Assembly: GCA_900320815.1 (NCBI GenBank)
Contig: ONTY01000064.1
Coordinates: forward strand, 1-7,063
Origin: an uncultured Pseudomonadota bacterium
GTDB taxonomy: Bacteria; Pseudomonadota; Gammaproteobacteria; Burkholderiales; Burkholderiaceae_C
Length of the DNA: 7,063 bases
Direction of reading: 5' to 3'
Part shown: in pieces, positions 4,652 through 7,063 of the stretch
Layout of the letters: every line of letters begins with the position of its first letter
Numbering within the stretch: position 1 is the stretch's first letter
The notes under the pieces: generated by a model
Databases searched by the model: none
What the model was told of the DNA's origin: nothing
What the model saw: only the letters and a program-made list of their open reading frames with translations
Translations under genes and position numbers: made by a program

Positions 4652-7063
4652 AAAACATCCGAAGCAAACGTGGCGCACTCCATCTGGCGCCAGCGCGGCT
4701 TTGTGGCCTATCTCGTCGTGGCATTTTTGAATGCCTGCGTGGACCTGGCGCACAAAATCACGATTCAAAACACGCTGATGAAAAGCCTTGACGGGGTGGA
4801 ACTCATCGCCCTCACCGCCGTAGTAAACGGCATGATTTTGCTGCCCTTTGTGCTGCTGTTTTCACCCGCCGGATTCATCAGCGACAAGTTTGACAAAACG
4901 CGCGTCGTGCGCGTGGCCGCGCTCATTTCTGTTGGCATTTCTGTCGCCGTACTCGTGGCATACCGGGCCGGCATGTTCTGGGCGGCATTCTGGCTCACGC
5001 TGGCGCTGGCGGCGCAAAGCGCCATTTACTCGCCGGCAAAATATGGGCTAATTAAATCCATCGCCGGCGTCGAGCGCCTGGGGCAGGCGAATGGCATTGT
5101 GCAGGCGCTCACCGTGGTGGCCATATTGAGCGGCTCCTTTGCCTTTTCCTTTGCGTTTGAAAAATGGTATGGCGGCGCGCACGACATGGGTCAGATTGTT
5201 GCCAATATCTGGCCCATCGGCGTGCTGCTTGTCGCATTCAGCACGGGTGAGGCGCTGTGCTCCTGGCTGCTGCCGAGTTTTGGCGCCGATGCACAGGGCG
5301 CAAAAGCGACGTTTGACACCGCGCGCTACCTGAAACTTGGCTACCTGCGCGACAACATGCGCGTCGTGCGCCAGGAGCGCAATATCTGGCTGTCCATTGT
5401 GGGGCTGAGCCTGTTTTGGGGTGTCTCGCAAGTCGTTGTTGCCGCATTTCCGGCGCATTACAAAGCGGCATCTGGCAACGACAACGCTGTCATTGTGCAG
5501 GGCATTCTGGCGCTGTCGGGCATTGGCATGATTGTCGGCTCGGCCATTGCGGGCAATATGTCGCGCCACCATATTGAGCACGGCGTCATTCCGCTGGGCG
5601 CGTTGGGTATTTTTGCTGCACTGGCGGTGTTTGCCACGCACGCCAGCGTGTGGGTGCTGGGCGCGTGCTCGCTGCTGTTTGGCGTGTGCGGCGGCTTTGT
5701 GCTGGTGCCGCTGAATGCCACCATTCAATATCTGGCGCCGGAGCGGGAAATGGGCAAAATCATCGCCGGCAACAATTTTGTGCAAAACATTTTCATGATT
5801 GCCTTCCTGGCGGCCAGCGTGGCGCTGGTGGAAATGCTGCACACCTCCACCGCCGCAATTTTCATGACGACGGCGGTGATTTGCCTGATGGGCGGTGTGT
5901 ATGCCGTCATTGAGTTGCCGCACCTGTTCACGCGCATCTGGCTGCTGCCGTTTTTGAAAACCGGCTACCGCTTCCACGTGCAGGGGCTGGAAAACCTGCC
6001 GCCGCGCGGCGGCGTGCTGCTGCTGGGCAATCACATCAGCTGGATTGACTGGATGCTGCTGCAGGCGGCCAGCCCGCGCGCCATCACTTTTGTCATGTAT
6101 CGCGGCCTGTATGAAAAATGGTATTTGAGATGGCTGCTGAAAATGTTCCGCGTCATTCCCATTGGCCGGGGCGGCACGCGCGCCAGCCTGACGGCGGTGC
6201 GCGAGCGGCTGGAAGCGGGCGAAGTGGTTGCCCTGTTTCCGGAAGGTTTTATCAGCTACAACGGGCAGGTGGGCGAGTTCCAGCGCGGCTATGAGCTTGC
6301 CATCCGCGATATGGATGATATTTGCATTGTGCCGTTTTATCTGCGCGGTCTGTGGGGGTCCACATTCAGCCGCGCCAGCGACTATTACAAGGAATTGACG
6401 GCGCGGCGCGGCAAACGCGATATTATCGTGGCCTTTGGCGTGCCCATCCGCCGTTTTGCAGACCATGTTGAAATGCGGCAGAAAGTGGTGGAGCTTTCAT
6501 TTTTTACCTGGGAGCATTTCATGGCACGCCAGCGCCCATTTGTCCACAACTGGCTGGAACACACCAAGAGCGGGCTGCTCAAAACGGCAGCAGTGGACAG
6601 CACCGGCATGAATCTGAGCCGCCTGAAATTTGCCACTGCCGTATTCTGCTTTGCCCGGTTTTTTCGCCGCATCCTGAAAAAGGAGGAAAAAGTCGGCGTG
6701 CTGCTGCCCGGCTCCACCATTGCCGCCATCACAAATATGGCGCTGTTCGTGATAGGCAAAGTGCCGGTGAACCTGAATTACACCGCCAGCGGGCAGGCAC
6801 TGCGCGCGGCGCTGGAAAAAGCTGGCATACGCCGGGTGGTGACGGTAGAGCAGTTTTTGGAGCGGCTGGCTGCGCGCGGCCTGGATTTCAAAAGCGCGCT
6901 GGAGGGGCGGGCGGTGTACGCCAGCCATATTGGTGCGGCCATCAGCCGAACGGCAAAAATTGGCACCATGCTGGAAGTCGCACTGCTGCCCGCTGGCTTG
7001 TTGAAAGTGCTGTTTTTCCGCGAACGTGGGCTGGAGGAGACGGCGGCCATCCTGTTTCCCGGC
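4649..7063 (+). CDS. Fused lysophospholipid transporter / acyltransferase / acyl-ACP synthetase (LplT-Aas type), cut by the right edge
   Basis: The frame runs 805 codons from ATG at 4649 without a stop. Residues 1 to about 430 form a major-facilitator transporter of the LplT type, with about twelve hydrophobic segments and a DKFDKTR loop after the second or third of them. Next comes a PlsC-type acyltransferase: HISWID with catalytic His462 and Asp467 (HX4D), GRGG at 506-509, FPEG at 530-533 and IVPFYLRG. From about residue 680 an AMP-forming acyl-ACP synthetase begins (VGVLLPGSTIAA, then VPVNLNYTASG); the window ends at AILFPG, next to the expected nucleotide-binding loop. In E. coli lplT and aas are separate neighbouring genes. 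LplT flips lysophospholipids across the inner membrane and Aas reacylates them, mainly lyso-phosphatidylethanolamine. Here one inner-membrane protein should do both, and three-part fusions of this kind are known in proteobacteria. Full length should be near 1130-1180 residues. The 55-base gap without a clear terminator allows co-transcription with uvrA. Exact acyl donor and substrate cannot be read from sequence. Confidence 0.92.
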   Translation, partial: MKTSEANVAHSIWRQRGFVAYLVVAFLNACVDLAHKITIQNTLMKSLDGVELIALTAVVNGMILLPFVLLFSPAGFISDKFDKTRVVRVAALISVGISVAVLVAYRAGMFWAAFWLTLALAAQSAIYSPAKYGLIKSIAGVERLGQANGIVQALTVVAILSGSFAFSFAFEKWYGGAHDMGQIVANIWPIGVLLVAFSTGEALCSWLLPSFGADAQGAKATFDTARYLKLGYLRDNMRVVRQERNIWLSIVGLSLFWGVSQVVVAAFPAHYKAASGNDNAVIVQGILALSGIGMIVGSAIAGNMSRHHIEHGVIPLGALGIFAALAVFATHASVWVLGACSLLFGVCGGFVLVPLNATIQYLAPEREMGKIIAGNNFVQNIFMIAFLAASVALVEMLHTSTAAIFMTTAVICLMGGVYAVIELPHLFTRIWLLPFLKTGYRFHVQGLENLPPRGGVLLLGNHISWIDWMLLQAASPRAITFVMYRGLYEKWYLRWLLKMFRVIPIGRGGTRASLTAVRERLEAGEVVALFPEGFISYNGQVGEFQRGYELAIRDMDDICIVPFYLRGLWGSTFSRASDYYKELTARRGKRDIIVAFGVPIRRFADHVEMRQKVVELSFFTWEHFMARQRPFVHNWLEHTKSGLLKTAAVDSTGMNLSRLKFATAVFCFARFFRRILKKEEKVGVLLPGSTIAAITNMALFVIGKVPVNLNYTASGQALRAALEKAGIRRVVTVEQFLERLAARGLDFKSALEGRAVYASHIGAAISRTAKIGTMLEVALLPAGLLKVLFFRERGLEETAAILFPG

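Noticed and set aside
5048..6466. A 472-codon open frame on the minus strand opposite the fusion gene
   Set aside because: The product is rich in His, Gln, Arg and Ala without motifs, and the opposite strand has secure transporter and acyltransferase motifs.
1..7063. A CRISPR array, toxin-antitoxin pair, phage defence cassette, transposon or other new system
   Set aside because: No spaced direct repeats, transposase, integrase, nuclease-effector pair or terminal repeats were found. All long genes belong to known housekeeping families.

Overview
The window reads as two pieces of DNA of different origin. Positions 1 to about 1120 have moderate GC and mixed codon use. They carry the start of a minus-strand dnaN (sliding clamp, running off the left edge), a small membrane protein gene just upstream of it, and the beginning of a divergent plus-strand gene of unknown function. 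The clamp and its context remind me of Fibrobacter, but that is recall, not a search result. From about 1140 to the end the DNA is GC-rich. It carries the end of an OmpA-like domain, a strong terminator, uvrA, and the first 805 codons of a fused LplT-type transporter/acyltransferase/acyl-ACP synthetase. This part looks proteobacterial, most likely betaproteobacterial (inference from composition, UvrA sequence and the Aas-type fusion).

The two pieces meet inside one open frame (943-1353). Its first 60 or so residues form a soluble, helix-rich protein start. The remainder is the C-terminal half of an OmpA-like peptidoglycan-binding domain without its first strand or any export signal. The simplest reading is an assembly chimera between two community members; a real recombination is possible but less likely.

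Layout: 1-726 minus, dnaN (partial); 730-879 minus, 49-residue membrane protein, probably co-transcribed with dnaN; 880-942, divergent intergenic region; 943-1353 plus, chimeric frame; 1354-1710, non-coding stretch with a rho-independent terminator, three further inverted repeats and a candidate uvrA promoter; 1711-4593 plus, uvrA (complete); 4594-4648, short gap with a hairpin and a two-codon minigene; 4649-7063 plus, lplT-plsC-aas fusion (partial at the right edge).

The genes serve replication (dnaN), nucleotide excision repair (uvrA) and membrane phospholipid repair (lysophospholipid import and reacylation). I see no CRISPR array, mobile element, tRNA, rRNA or defence-type system. The points worth a second look are the chimeric junction, the inverted-repeat cluster ahead of uvrA, a codon-use switch within uvrA, and the small gene ahead of dnaN.
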